NCBI GenBank assembly: GCA_016710965.1
Contig: JADJTW010000012.1
Span: forward strand, 1-64,000
Direction of reading: 5' to 3'
Origin: Flavobacteriales bacterium
GTDB taxonomy: Bacteria; Bacteroidota; Bacteroidia; Flavobacteriales_F; PHOS-HE28
Length of the DNA: 64,000 nt
Part shown: positions 7,079-14,816 of the stretch, piece after piece
Position numbering within the stretch: position 1 is the first letter of the stretch
Layout of the letters: each line of letters starts with the position of its first letter
Made by a program: the position numbers and the translations under genes
Notes under the pieces: model-generated
What the model saw: only the letters and a program-made list of their open reading frames with translations
What the model was told of the DNA's origin: nothing
Databases searched by the model: none

Positions 7079-7429
7079 ATGCGTTTCGTGGCCGATGAAT
7101 GCCTCGATGGCCGCATCATCAAGCGCCTCATGGCAGATGGCCACGATCTTGTTGTGGTGCGCTCCGACCTTACCGGTCGCGCGGATGTGGACGTGCTGCG
7201 CATCGCTCAAGAGCGGGACGCATTGCTCATCACGGAGGACAACGACTTCGGCGAGCTCGTGTTCCGCCTGAACGCGGTGCATGCGGGCGTTGTGCTGGTG
7301 CGCGTGCACGGTTTGCCCGGTGCGCACCAAGCCGAACTCGTTTCCCAAGCTGTTCGTGAGCGCGGCGACGAACTCTTGCGCGCCTTCACAGTGATCACGG
7401 AGAAGCGCCTGCGCATCCGCAAAGGATGA
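7079..7429 (+). CDS. DUF5615 PIN-like toxin
   Basis: 116 residues: MRFVADECLDGRIIKRLMAD, a strand with the first acidic pair (D-E), then DVDVLRIAQERDALLITEDN, DFGELVFRL, AGVVLVRVHGLP and a C-terminal ITEKRLRIRK. The D-x-x-V/I-L-x-x-A, TxDxDFG and G-V-V-L-x-R-x elements define the DUF5615 PIN-like nuclease family, partners of DUF433 antitoxins. The frame is intact, unlike the PIN toxin at 829-1250. Expected role: RNA cleavage held in check by the upstream antitoxin. The cassette is bracketed by direct repeats. Confidence 0.92.
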   Translation: MRFVADECLDGRIIKRLMADGHDLVVVRSDLTGRADVDVLRIAQERDALLITEDNDFGELVFRLNAVHAGVVLVRVHGLPGAHQAELVSQAVRERGDELLRAFTVITEKRLRIRKG

Positions 7430-7473
7430 CCACTTGCGTGATAACCAGGCCGTGCATGAACCTGCGGGCTGAA

Positions 7474-7528
7474 GGCCGTCCCCTCGTACCAGCAGTTCTC
7501 CCCTCCGGCCGCGATCTTCGCGCATGCG
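7474..7528 (+). repeat. Direct repeat, right copy, overlapping the next gene start
   Basis: Second copy of the 54-base repeat at 6624-6677. It runs into the start codon of the lipoprotein gene at 7524 and contains GATCTTCG, a weak promoter-like box 11 bases before that ATG. One reading is that the promoter/start region of the lipoprotein gene was duplicated when the toxin-antitoxin pair arrived. Confidence 0.6.
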
Positions 7529-8006
7529 CTTCTTGCTCGCCGTTACCGCCCAGTCACTCCTTTCCGCCTGCACTCACCAACCCGTTCCCTCAACACCACC
7601 CCCACCTGTAGCAGCACACTGCGCACTGATGGAGACCATCGCCGCGCTCGACAGCGCCCTATTCGCTGCCTTCAACGCGCACGATGCCGCGGCACTGGGC
7701 GCCTGGTTCACGCCCGACCTGGAGTTCTACCACGACAAGGGCGGCCTCGCGGGATTTGACAGCACCATGGCGGGCTTCCGCCGCATGTTCACTCAGGCCT
7801 CCACGGCGGATATCCGCCGCGAGATCGTTCCTGGCTCCGTTGAAGTGTACCCACTCGGCGAGTTCGGCCTGTTGGAGATCTGCCAACACCGCTTCTGCCA
7901 CACGGAGAACGACAAGGAGGAATGCGGCACCTTCAAGAACATCATGGTGTGGCGCAAGGACAGCACGGGGTACAAGGTGAGCCGTGTGATCAGCTACGAT
8001 CACTGA
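7524..8006 (+). CDS. NTF2-like (SnoaL/DUF4440-type) lipoprotein
   Basis: 160 residues. The N terminus MRFLLAVTAQSLLSACTHQP carries a lipobox (LLSAC), so the protein should be lipidated at Cys and held in an envelope membrane. The rest has the cone-shaped NTF2-like pattern: a long first helix (TIAALDSALFAAFNAHDAAA), LGAWFTPDLEFYHDKGGL, then strands ending YKVSRVISYDH. Such domains serve as enzymes or ligand binders, and no catalytic residues point to a particular reaction. It stands alone, and its start overlaps the right-hand direct repeat. Confidence 0.8.
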   Translation: MRFLLAVTAQSLLSACTHQPVPSTPPPPVAAHCALMETIAALDSALFAAFNAHDAAALGAWFTPDLEFYHDKGGLAGFDSTMAGFRRMFTQASTADIRREIVPGSVEVYPLGEFGLLEICQHRFCHTENDKEECGTFKNIMVWRKDSTGYKVSRVISYDH

Positions 8007-8171
8007 ACCAACTCATCCCCCAAAGGCTCATCGAACGTGATCGGCACTACTTCCTGCCATCGTCAGCCGTCTGTCGGGCCTTGGTGGCGAGATGAAATCC
8101 AGCACTTCGTTCATGGTGCCAAGTTCGCTTTGGGCCGATGTACCTATCGCTTCATCCCGCATCTTTAACCC

Positions 8172-9709
8172 ATGCTCCGCATCACCACCCTGATATGTCT
8201 TGGCCTATCGGCCTTCGCCACCATCGCGCAACCCGGCACCCTCGATCCCAGCTTCGGTACGGGCGGTGTCGTCTACGTCGACCCCAGTGCAGAAGAGGAT
8301 GTAGCCACGGACTTGCTGCCCTTGGCCAACGGCCGCCTGTTGGTTTGCGGCTATTCCACCCCCATTACCAACTATCCTGCGCCTTACATCCTGCGCTTGT
8401 TGCCCGACGGCACGCTCGATCCGGACTATGGGATCGTAACGCTGCCCAGCTCGCTCAGGGGCCGGGCCGCCAAAATGGTCTTCGCGCCGGACAGCAGCGT
8501 GTTCGTATGCGGCTACGCCGATACGCTCGGCTACGAACGCTTCACCCTCTGGCATGTGCTGTCCGATGGCACGCTCGATCCCACCTTCGGGGACAATGGG
8601 CGTGTGAGCGCCCCCTTGACAGGTGTGGCCCATCGCCGTGCGCAGGACATCGTGATGCAGACTGACGGAAAGCTCGTGCTCGCCGGCTATGACCGCATCG
8701 CCACGCGCGACAGTTACCTGGTACGGTTCAACACCGATGGCACGCTCGACGGCACCTTCGGCTTCGGCGGCGTGGTCGCCATGGAGAACAGCTCCAGTGC
8801 CAACGATGAATTCCTCACCGTGGACGTGCTTGACGATGGCTCCATCGTGGCCGGCGGCTATGGCACCAGCGGTGGCATGGCGTATCCATTGATCGTGAAG
8901 TTGAGCACCACCGGCGTTCCGGACCCTGCCTTCGATGGTGACGGGATCCTTACACCCGCGTTGAGTGTTCCGCAGTCGTGGGTAACCTGCCTGGCCGCCA
9001 TCGGCCAGTCGGTGGTCGCCAGCGGTGCACGGTACACCAGTATCTCCAGCACATCCAACTACTTCCTCATACGCTTTGATGATACAGGTGTGTTGGATCC
9101 GTCATTCGGCACGCTGGGCGAAGAGGTCAACAATGTGGACGCGGACGACTTCATTCGCGACCTCATCATCCTTGCGGATGATCGCATCGCTCTCGCCGGC
9201 TACACTGGGAATATGACGAACGGCTCAGGCTACATCAACTTTCTTGCGGCCGTGCATACGGCCGACGGTACACCCTACACCACCTTCGGCGGAAGCGGTC
9301 ATGCTGTTGGCAATTTTGCCACCCCTGTGAACGAGAGCTATGCGATCAAGGCGCAGGCGGATGGAAAGCTGGTGCTTTGCGGTGTCACCAACCTGAACAT
9401 TGGCAACCCGAGCGCGACGATCGTACGTTATGAGAACGACATCAACACAATGGTGGTCCCCGCGTCACACGAGACAAGCCTCATGGCATGGCCGAACCCC
9501 GCGAACGATCAACTGCGCATAAGCTTGACGAACAACGGGGCAGCAGGTGTAGAGATCTTGACGCTTGCGGCCGCATGGTGCGAAGCATGAACACGACGAA
9601 TGCGAACGGGCTGCTGATACCCGTCGCGGACCTTCAGCCGGGGAGCTACTTGCTTCGTTGTGCGGAAGACGAAGTGGTGCGCACCGCAGCGTTCATGATT
9701 GCGCGGTAG
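8172..9709 (+). CDS. Delta-60 repeat protein with T9SS type A sorting domain, one frameshift
   Basis: A secreted protein of about 511 residues. After a signal peptide (ending FATIAQ) come at least six delta-60 repeats of the form DGTLDPSFGxxG (for example PGTLDPSFGTGG, DGTLDPTFGDNGR, TGVLDPSFGTLGE), which fold as beta-propeller-like units. The C-terminal region from MAWPNPANDQLRISL is a T9SS type A sorting domain. The frame is lost near 9560. The next frame continues with ACGRMVRSM, LQPGSYLLRCAEDEVVRTAA, FMIAR, completing the domain at 9709. A weak box (CATCTTTA) lies 12 bases before the ATG. Probably cell-surface; role unknown. Confidence 0.85.
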
Positions 9710-9757
9710 CGGGCAGATCTGCAGGAAAGTGAGCTTTCTGCAGCACGTGCAGCACAT

Positions 9758-10171
9758 TCAACGCACGGCGCCGATCCTGAACGGAACCGCCAGATGCACC
9801 TCGGCCGCCACGCGCTTGCCTTTAAGCGTCGCGGGCTTCCATCGGGGCATGGCCTCCAGGAGCCGTCGCGCTTCGGCGGCCAGGTTGGGTGCGCCCGGCA
9901 CGCCGTTCACGATGCGCACATCGGTCACGCGTCCTTTCCGATCCACCATGAAGGCCGCCAACACTTGACCTTGCTTGTGCTGCGAACGCTCGGGCTCGGG
10001 GTAGCGCACACTGTCGGCGAAGTAGCGCATCATAGCCTCCGATCCGAAGGAATATTGAGGTGCGATGTCATATACCGGTAATTGCGCGGGCGTCGGAAGT
10101 GGAAAATCCTGCCCCAACATAGCCGCTGGCAAGGCGATGAACGACCCTATGATAACGGACCGATGGAACAT
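9758..10171 (-). CDS. TonB C-terminal domain protein
   Basis: 137 residues: an N-terminal signal-like helix ending AMLGQ, a short Pro-rich linker, and a TonB C-terminal domain (MRYFADSVRYPEPE, GQVLAAFMVDRKGRVTDVRI, LLEAMPRWKPATLKGKRVAA, VHLAVPF). In TonB this domain contacts TonB-dependent outer-membrane transporters. Here the membrane anchor is replaced by a cleavable-looking signal and the long periplasmic spacer is missing, so this is a stand-alone TonB-C module, common in Bacteroidota, rather than a full energy transducer. No transporter gene is adjacent. Confidence 0.82.
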   Translation of the reverse strand: MFHRSVIIGSFIALPAAMLGQDFPLPTPAQLPVYDIAPQYSFGSEAMMRYFADSVRYPEPERSQHKQGQVLAAFMVDRKGRVTDVRIVNGVPGAPNLAAEARRLLEAMPRWKPATLKGKRVAAEVHLAVPFRIGAVR

Positions 10172-10366
10172 CCGTTGCGAAGATGCGATAGCGTCCTTGG
10201 TTCACCGTGCAATCCTTCCCGCAAGGCCGAGACCATTGGAGCCAAGTGGACGGATGGACCACCGATGGGTGGTGAAGTGGGGCAATGCGCCGTGGGTGCC
10301 TTGGCGCCAGCCTGTCATCTGATCTTGTCGGTGCAACGCGCAGTACGGCATCTCCGTCATGAACTC

Positions 10367-12358
10367 ATGCATCACGCTTCTTTCCTCCGCATAGCACGGT
10401 GCATTCCGCCGATCGCCTTCGCATTGAATGCCCAAGCGCAATGCAGCACTGTGATGCCTGACAGACCCTATCTGCCACTGGGTCCGCAAAGCATCGCGGA
10501 GCGCGGCGGTGGGCCGGTGATCATCCCCACGCTCGTGCATGTCCACTACAGCGACATCTTCTACCCCATCACACCTGACCGCATCGCCAATGCCATCGAT
10601 CAGTGCAATGCGTTCATCCGCGCGCAGAACGACGATCTCGACCAGGTGCATCCGGCCTTCGCGGATCTGGTGGGCGACCTCGGCGTGGAATTGCGGCTGG
10701 CGACCATCGACGCGAACGGTCAATGCACGAGCGGCATCCTCTACTACGATCATGGCGCCGAACCCGGCATTCCCGATGTGTGGTCGCAGGCACAGAACAC
10801 GGCGAGCTACCTGAACATCCATGTGAGCGTGGGCCCGAGTTCCTGGACGATCGTCCCCTTCCCTGGCGCGCCGGTGAGCGGCGATCCCGGAGATGGGATC
10901 TTCTTCACCACGTACGACGCGCAGTTCAGGCCCGAAGTCCTCGCGCACGAGGTGGGGCACTGGCTGGGCCTCTACCACACCTTCGGGCAAACGAACACCA
11001 GCGGTGTGGATTGCGGCGATGACTGGATCGCCGATACGCCCATCACCAAGGGCAGCTTGCCTGAGTCGTGCGATACATCGCTGAGCGAATGCACGGCGGG
11101 CGTGATCGAGAATGTGGACAACCACATGGACTATTCGCTCTGCGGCAAGATGTTCACGCAAGGGCAAGCGCAACACGTGGGCGCTGTGGTCATGGATCCC
11201 ACCATCGCGCGCTACCCGCTCCATCAGCCTGCGAACCTGGCCAGCACCGGGGTGTTCCTGCCGCCTGCCTGCGACATGAGCACCTGGGCCTGGCATCGCT
11301 TGTTCCCGAATTGCGACAGCAGCCGCGTGCAGCTCTTCGCGCTCGCCAGCGGCCGCATCCCGGACAGCCTGCAGTGGAGCTTCCCGGGAGGATCGCCCGC
11401 CACCAGCACCAGCACCGTGGCAGATGTGTTCTACTTCAACACCGGCACGTACACGGCGCAGCTCACCAGTTGCATCGATGGCAGCTGCACCACGGTGGAT
11501 CATTCCATCAGCGTAGTGGTGAACAATTCCATGTCCAACGGATTGCAGCCGATCACTTCCCTGCCCTTCACCGAGGATTTCGAGAACGGCTTCTCACTGC
11601 CCCAACCGCACATGTTCGCCGTGAACGACGGCACGCCCACCTGGCAGCCGTGCGGTTTCGCAGGATACGCCAGCGCGAACAGCCTTTACGTTCCCGCGGA
11701 AGCCGTCACCCAGAACGATACCTGCGACCTGGTGCTGGGCAACTTCGAGTTCAGCGGGCTGACCACGCCGACGCTGTCCTTCAAGATAGCGGCAACACAA
11801 TACGACTTCGCGTGGTGGCACACACTGGAGATCCGTTTCCGTCAGTTGTGCGGCACCAACTTCTCGCCTGGCGCCTGGCAGATCTGGCAGCTCAACGAGA
11901 TGAACGTGCCGAACTCCACGAGCGGTTTCACACCAACCACCGATGCGGAGTGGGTCACGCTCTCCACCGCATTTCCGGTTTGGAACACCGCAGGCCCGGC
12001 CGAATTGACCTTACGCCTGCGACGTCCGTGGATGCCCTTCAGCTTCACGCCCGAAGGCTTCTGGCTGGACGACCTCTACATAGGCGAAGCGATGATCCCG
12101 ACGGGCATCCCGGAATTCCCGGACGAGGGATCGTTGCTTGCGCCGAATCCGACGAGCGGTTCGGTGAAGATCACTCCACCACCGGGCACGGACAACTACG
12201 AGTTGCTGGTGCATGATCCCACCGGTCGGGAAGTCCTGCACCATTCCGCGGTCACAGGATCTCTTGCGTTGGACTTGAGCTCGTGGGCGAAGGGCATGTA
12301 CCTCGTTGGTCTGCGCGCCGGTGCGCATTGGCAGCGCAGCAAGTTGATCGTGGAGTAG
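10367..12358 (+). CDS. Secreted M43-like metalloprotease with T9SS type A sorting domain
   Basis: 663 residues. The ATG at 10367 precedes a signal peptide (ending LNAQAQ); longer readings would overlap the opposite gene. The zinc motif HEVGHWLGLYH (His194, Glu195, His198, His204) with the later DYSLCGKMFTQGQ Met-turn region is that of pappalysin-like (M43) proteases, as is the PTLVHVHYSD entry. After it come a PKD-like segment (LQWSFPGGSP to VSVVVNN), a jelly-roll-like domain (LPFTEDFENGF to FWLDDLYIGEA), and a type A sorting domain (LLAPNPTSGSVKI to SKLIVE). A Ca-dependent protease exported by T9SS is the expected role. Confidence 0.9.
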   Translation: MHHASFLRIARCIPPIAFALNAQAQCSTVMPDRPYLPLGPQSIAERGGGPVIIPTLVHVHYSDIFYPITPDRIANAIDQCNAFIRAQNDDLDQVHPAFADLVGDLGVELRLATIDANGQCTSGILYYDHGAEPGIPDVWSQAQNTASYLNIHVSVGPSSWTIVPFPGAPVSGDPGDGIFFTTYDAQFRPEVLAHEVGHWLGLYHTFGQTNTSGVDCGDDWIADTPITKGSLPESCDTSLSECTAGVIENVDNHMDYSLCGKMFTQGQAQHVGAVVMDPTIARYPLHQPANLASTGVFLPPACDMSTWAWHRLFPNCDSSRVQLFALASGRIPDSLQWSFPGGSPATSTSTVADVFYFNTGTYTAQLTSCIDGSCTTVDHSISVVVNNSMSNGLQPITSLPFTEDFENGFSLPQPHMFAVNDGTPTWQPCGFAGYASANSLYVPAEAVTQNDTCDLVLGNFEFSGLTTPTLSFKIAATQYDFAWWHTLEIRFRQLCGTNFSPGAWQIWQLNEMNVPNSTSGFTPTTDAEWVTLSTAFPVWNTAGPAELTLRLRRPWMPFSFTPEGFWLDDLYIGEAMIPTGIPEFPDEGSLLAPNPTSGSVKITPPPGTDNYELLVHDPTGREVLHHSAVTGSLALDLSSWAKGMYLVGLRAGAHWQRSKLIVE

Positions 12359-12459
12359 GCCGCTAGCACACAGCCCGTGCGTCACAAGGGTCACGGTGAA
12401 CAAGTCATCGCGAAGGAAGCATTGCTGCGCAGGGTTTTCGCCGGCGTTACCTTCCGCAC

Positions 12460-12963
12460 ATGAACACCGAGGGCCTTCGTTCCCTTCAAGCACCCTTGAA
12501 GGAACGGTACAAGAGCGAACCATCAGCAGCGCGGATCACGCTGAAGGCCGAAGGGCGCATTGGTGAGAACGTGACGTGCAGTGTGGAGACCGGTCGTGCG
12601 CTGGTCGCCGCCGGGCTGCACCCCGCCACTGGTGGCGACGGCCTTCATGCATGCAGTGGCGACATGCTGCTGCAGGCCTTGGTGGCTTGCGCGGGCGTCA
12701 CATTGAATGCTGTGGCCATTGCACTCGGTATCGCCATCGAACACGGAGAGGTGCATGCCGAAGGAGACCTGGACTTTCGCGGCACACTGGGGGTGGACAA
12801 GGCCGCGCCCGTTGGCTTCACCGCCATTCGCCTCACTTTCCATCTGAAGTCGAACGCAAGCGCCGAGCAATTGGCAACCCTTCACAAGCTCACCGAGCGC
12901 TACTGCGTGGTTTTCCAGACCCTGCGCCATTCGCCAGCGATGGAGGTGCGAGTGGTGCCGTGA
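12460..12963 (+). CDS. OsmC family protein
   Basis: 167 residues. The OsmC fold is visible as a long helix carrying LLQALVACAGVTLNAVAI, with its redox-active Cys, then strands (VHAEGDLDFRGTLGVDK, FTAIRLTFHLKSNASAEQLA) and the second conserved Cys in LTERYCVVFQTLR. The family includes organic hydroperoxide reductases (Ohr) and OsmC. The spacing C-A-G-V-T...RYCVV fits the wider OsmC family rather than a clear Ohr. Cytoplasmic, probably in peroxide or osmotic stress. TACCTTCC lies exactly 12 bases before the ATG. Confidence 0.88.
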   Translation: MNTEGLRSLQAPLKERYKSEPSAARITLKAEGRIGENVTCSVETGRALVAAGLHPATGGDGLHACSGDMLLQALVACAGVTLNAVAIALGIAIEHGEVHAEGDLDFRGTLGVDKAAPVGFTAIRLTFHLKSNASAEQLATLHKLTERYCVVFQTLRHSPAMEVRVVP

Positions 12964-12983
12964 TCACAAGACGTTGGCGATGC

Positions 12984-13604
12984 TCAGAACGAGCAGCGGT
13001 AGCCCATGTGGAGCGCGGCGATGTACTTGATGTCGGCCATCACATAATCCGGTGCCTCCGATTCGGCCTGGTCGCCAAGAATGGTTTCGCGGCCCAAGTT
13101 CACCCACGGGCTCAGGTACAATCCGGCCTTCTTGAACGGGAACCAGGTGTAGCCTAGCCGCACGTTAGGGTAGATGCTCGTGAAGGTGCGCAGCTCGCCG
13201 GTCGGCCCATGTGTCACCTCATTGTTGTACAGGAAGACCGATGGCCCGGCGAAGAAGCCGCGGCCGGTGCCGCTGAAATCGTAGTCCACGAACAGCGCGT
13301 GGCTTGGGCGGAAGTGGAGGTCGTTCCAACCGGCTTCCTTATTGGCTGAGCTGAGCATTCCATTGGGAAAGTCGGAAGAGAAGACAGAAGCCATGGCGCT
13401 CCAGTGCGTCAGGTGGCGGTCGGCGTAGCGCACGCTGAAGGAATAACCGCCCAAGGCAAAGGGCATAGGGTCGAGCTCCAGCGAAAGCGAGCTGGCGGGG
13501 TCGGGGGCTGCGGCTGTCCACTGCGCGGAGGATGCTCGCGGGACCAAGGCGAGGGCGAGAACGGCGGTGGACAGCAGTGTGCGGGCGAAGAAAACGGTGT
13601 GCAT
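12984..13604 (-). CDS. Hypothetical outer-membrane beta-barrel protein
   Basis: 206 residues from the ATG at 13604, where a signal peptide begins (MHTVFFARTLL, ending ASSAQ). The mature part alternates short amphipathic strands with turns: LELDPMPFALGGYSFSVRY, FFAGPSVFLYN, VRLGYTWFPFKKAGLYLSPW, IAALHMGYRCSF. This pattern and the terminal aromatic residue suggest an outer-membrane beta-barrel of about eight strands. I do not place it in a named family. It lies downstream of, and in the same direction as, the Crp/Fnr regulator (73-base gap), so the regulator may control it. Confidence 0.7.
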   Translation of the reverse strand: MHTVFFARTLLSTAVLALALVPRASSAQWTAAAPDPASSLSLELDPMPFALGGYSFSVRYADRHLTHWSAMASVFSSDFPNGMLSSANKEAGWNDLHFRPSHALFVDYDFSGTGRGFFAGPSVFLYNNEVTHGPTGELRTFTSIYPNVRLGYTWFPFKKAGLYLSPWVNLGRETILGDQAESEAPDYVMADIKYIAALHMGYRCSF

Positions 13605-13677
13605 GGCGCGTGTGCTATTGGTGCGCCAAAAGTCCATCCAGGCCACAGGCTCTGAAATATCAAATGATAAGAATCGC

Positions 13678-14271
13678 TCAGATCGAGCGCGCCAGCTCAC
13701 CTCGCAGGCGGCTGAAGGAGACCGTGGTGATGCCAAGGAAGGATGCGATGCATGCGTGCGGCACCTTGTTCTCCAGTCCGGGGAACTCATTGCGCAGGGC
13801 GAGCAGGCGATCCGCAGCGGACCTTTCGCGGAAGGCGGTGGAGCGGTGTATGCTTTCCATGAGTTCGCGCTCCACCACGCGCATGCCGAAGGCCTGCATA
13901 TCCGGCGTGCTGTAACGCAACCGGTCGAATTCGGCTACGGGAACAGCAGCCACCAATGACGGTGTGAGCGCCTCGATCGTGAAGAGGCTCCTGCCCTGAC
14001 GTGTACGCGCGAAATGCGGTGTGATCACGGTGCCTTCCACATGAAAGGCGGATGTAATGGGTTGTCCCTCCTGCCCCATCATGGTGCGATGCAGCACCCC
14101 TTGGAGGATGAAGTACTCGTTGCCATCCACCACACCGGCTTCGGCGAGCGCATGGGTGCGCGCGAGTTCGCGCAAGGTGGTGTGCTCCGCCACCAGATCC
14201 ACGGCCTCGGCCGATACGTTGGAGTAGCGGCGGAGTATCGGGGCGAGCAGTTCGTTGAGCGCTGCAGACAT
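13678..14271 (-). CDS. Crp/Fnr family transcriptional regulator
   Basis: 197 residues from MSAALNELLAPILRRYSN. An N-terminal cyclic-nucleotide-binding-like beta-roll (VDGNEYFILQGVLHRTMMGQ, ITSAFHVEGTVITPHFAR, SLFTIEALTPSLVAAVP) is followed by a dimer helix and a helix-turn-helix near the end (IASFLGITTVSFSRLRGEL). The cAMP-binding RxS signature is not evident, and no Fe-S cysteines are present, so the ligand is unknown. This shorter Crp-like type is frequent in Bacteroidota. A TATTTTCG box lies about 30 bases upstream on the minus strand. Confidence 0.85.
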   Translation of the reverse strand: MSAALNELLAPILRRYSNVSAEAVDLVAEHTTLRELARTHALAEAGVVDGNEYFILQGVLHRTMMGQEGQPITSAFHVEGTVITPHFARTRQGRSLFTIEALTPSLVAAVPVAEFDRLRYSTPDMQAFGMRVVERELMESIHRSTAFRERSAADRLLALRNEFPGLENKVPHACIASFLGITTVSFSRLRGELARSI

Positions 14272-14323
14272 CTGTGCGGTTCGTCGGCCGAACGAAAATA
14301 GCGCGCGTACATGGTCACTTCGC

Positions 14324-14767
14324 TCACCGTAACCCTGCCCCGCGCTCCTGATCCCGCGCCAGGGCCTGTGCCAACAACTGCGAAAGCATCCGCTCATCAG
14401 TTTTGGTGAATTGCTGCAGATCGCGCCAGTACACCTGCTTACGGCTTCCTCTCTGCAGGTAACCCGATGGATCATCGAGCAGATTCGCATGCGAGAAGCC
14501 GAAACGTACACCCTCATAGGTCTTCTTGCCGCCCCAGAGCACCGAAGCGGGCCAGATGAAGCACACATCGCGGCGCTGCTTGTAGGCGAGGATGTTGAAC
14601 GAGAGCCGCTCCTTCAACCCGGGTGCCTGGCTGATGATGAACTCGCGCAGGCGCTCCATCAATGCGCGCTCATCAGCAGGCAGGAAGTCCAGAAGTTCTT
14701 GTGCGGTGGCGAAGCGGATGCCAACGGAGAGGATGGTTGAACGCTTCGTGCTCTTGCGCTTGGCCAT
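14324..14767 (-). CDS. DUF1801 domain protein
   Basis: 147 residues starting MAKRKSTKRSTILSVGIRFA. TAQELLDFLPADERALMERL, REFIISQAPGLKERLSFNIL, AYKQRRDVCFIWPASVLWGG, VRFGFSHANLLDDPSGYL matches the DUF1801 (YdhG-like) fold, in which a small domain carries a conserved Y/F-x-x-R...F-I-W strand pair. The start is chosen because CAGATTTG lies exactly 12 bases before this ATG; an upstream ATG at 14818 would add 17 residues and overlap the divergent glycosidase gene. Biochemical role unknown. Confidence 0.75.
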   Translation of the reverse strand: MAKRKSTKRSTILSVGIRFATAQELLDFLPADERALMERLREFIISQAPGLKERLSFNILAYKQRRDVCFIWPASVLWGGKKTYEGVRFGFSHANLLDDPSGYLQRGSRKQVYWRDLQQFTKTDERMLSQLLAQALARDQERGAGLR

Positions 14768-14816
14768 GTTGCAAATCTGCGATGATCGCTTGCTGTTCGC
14801 TTCATTTGTTGAACGC

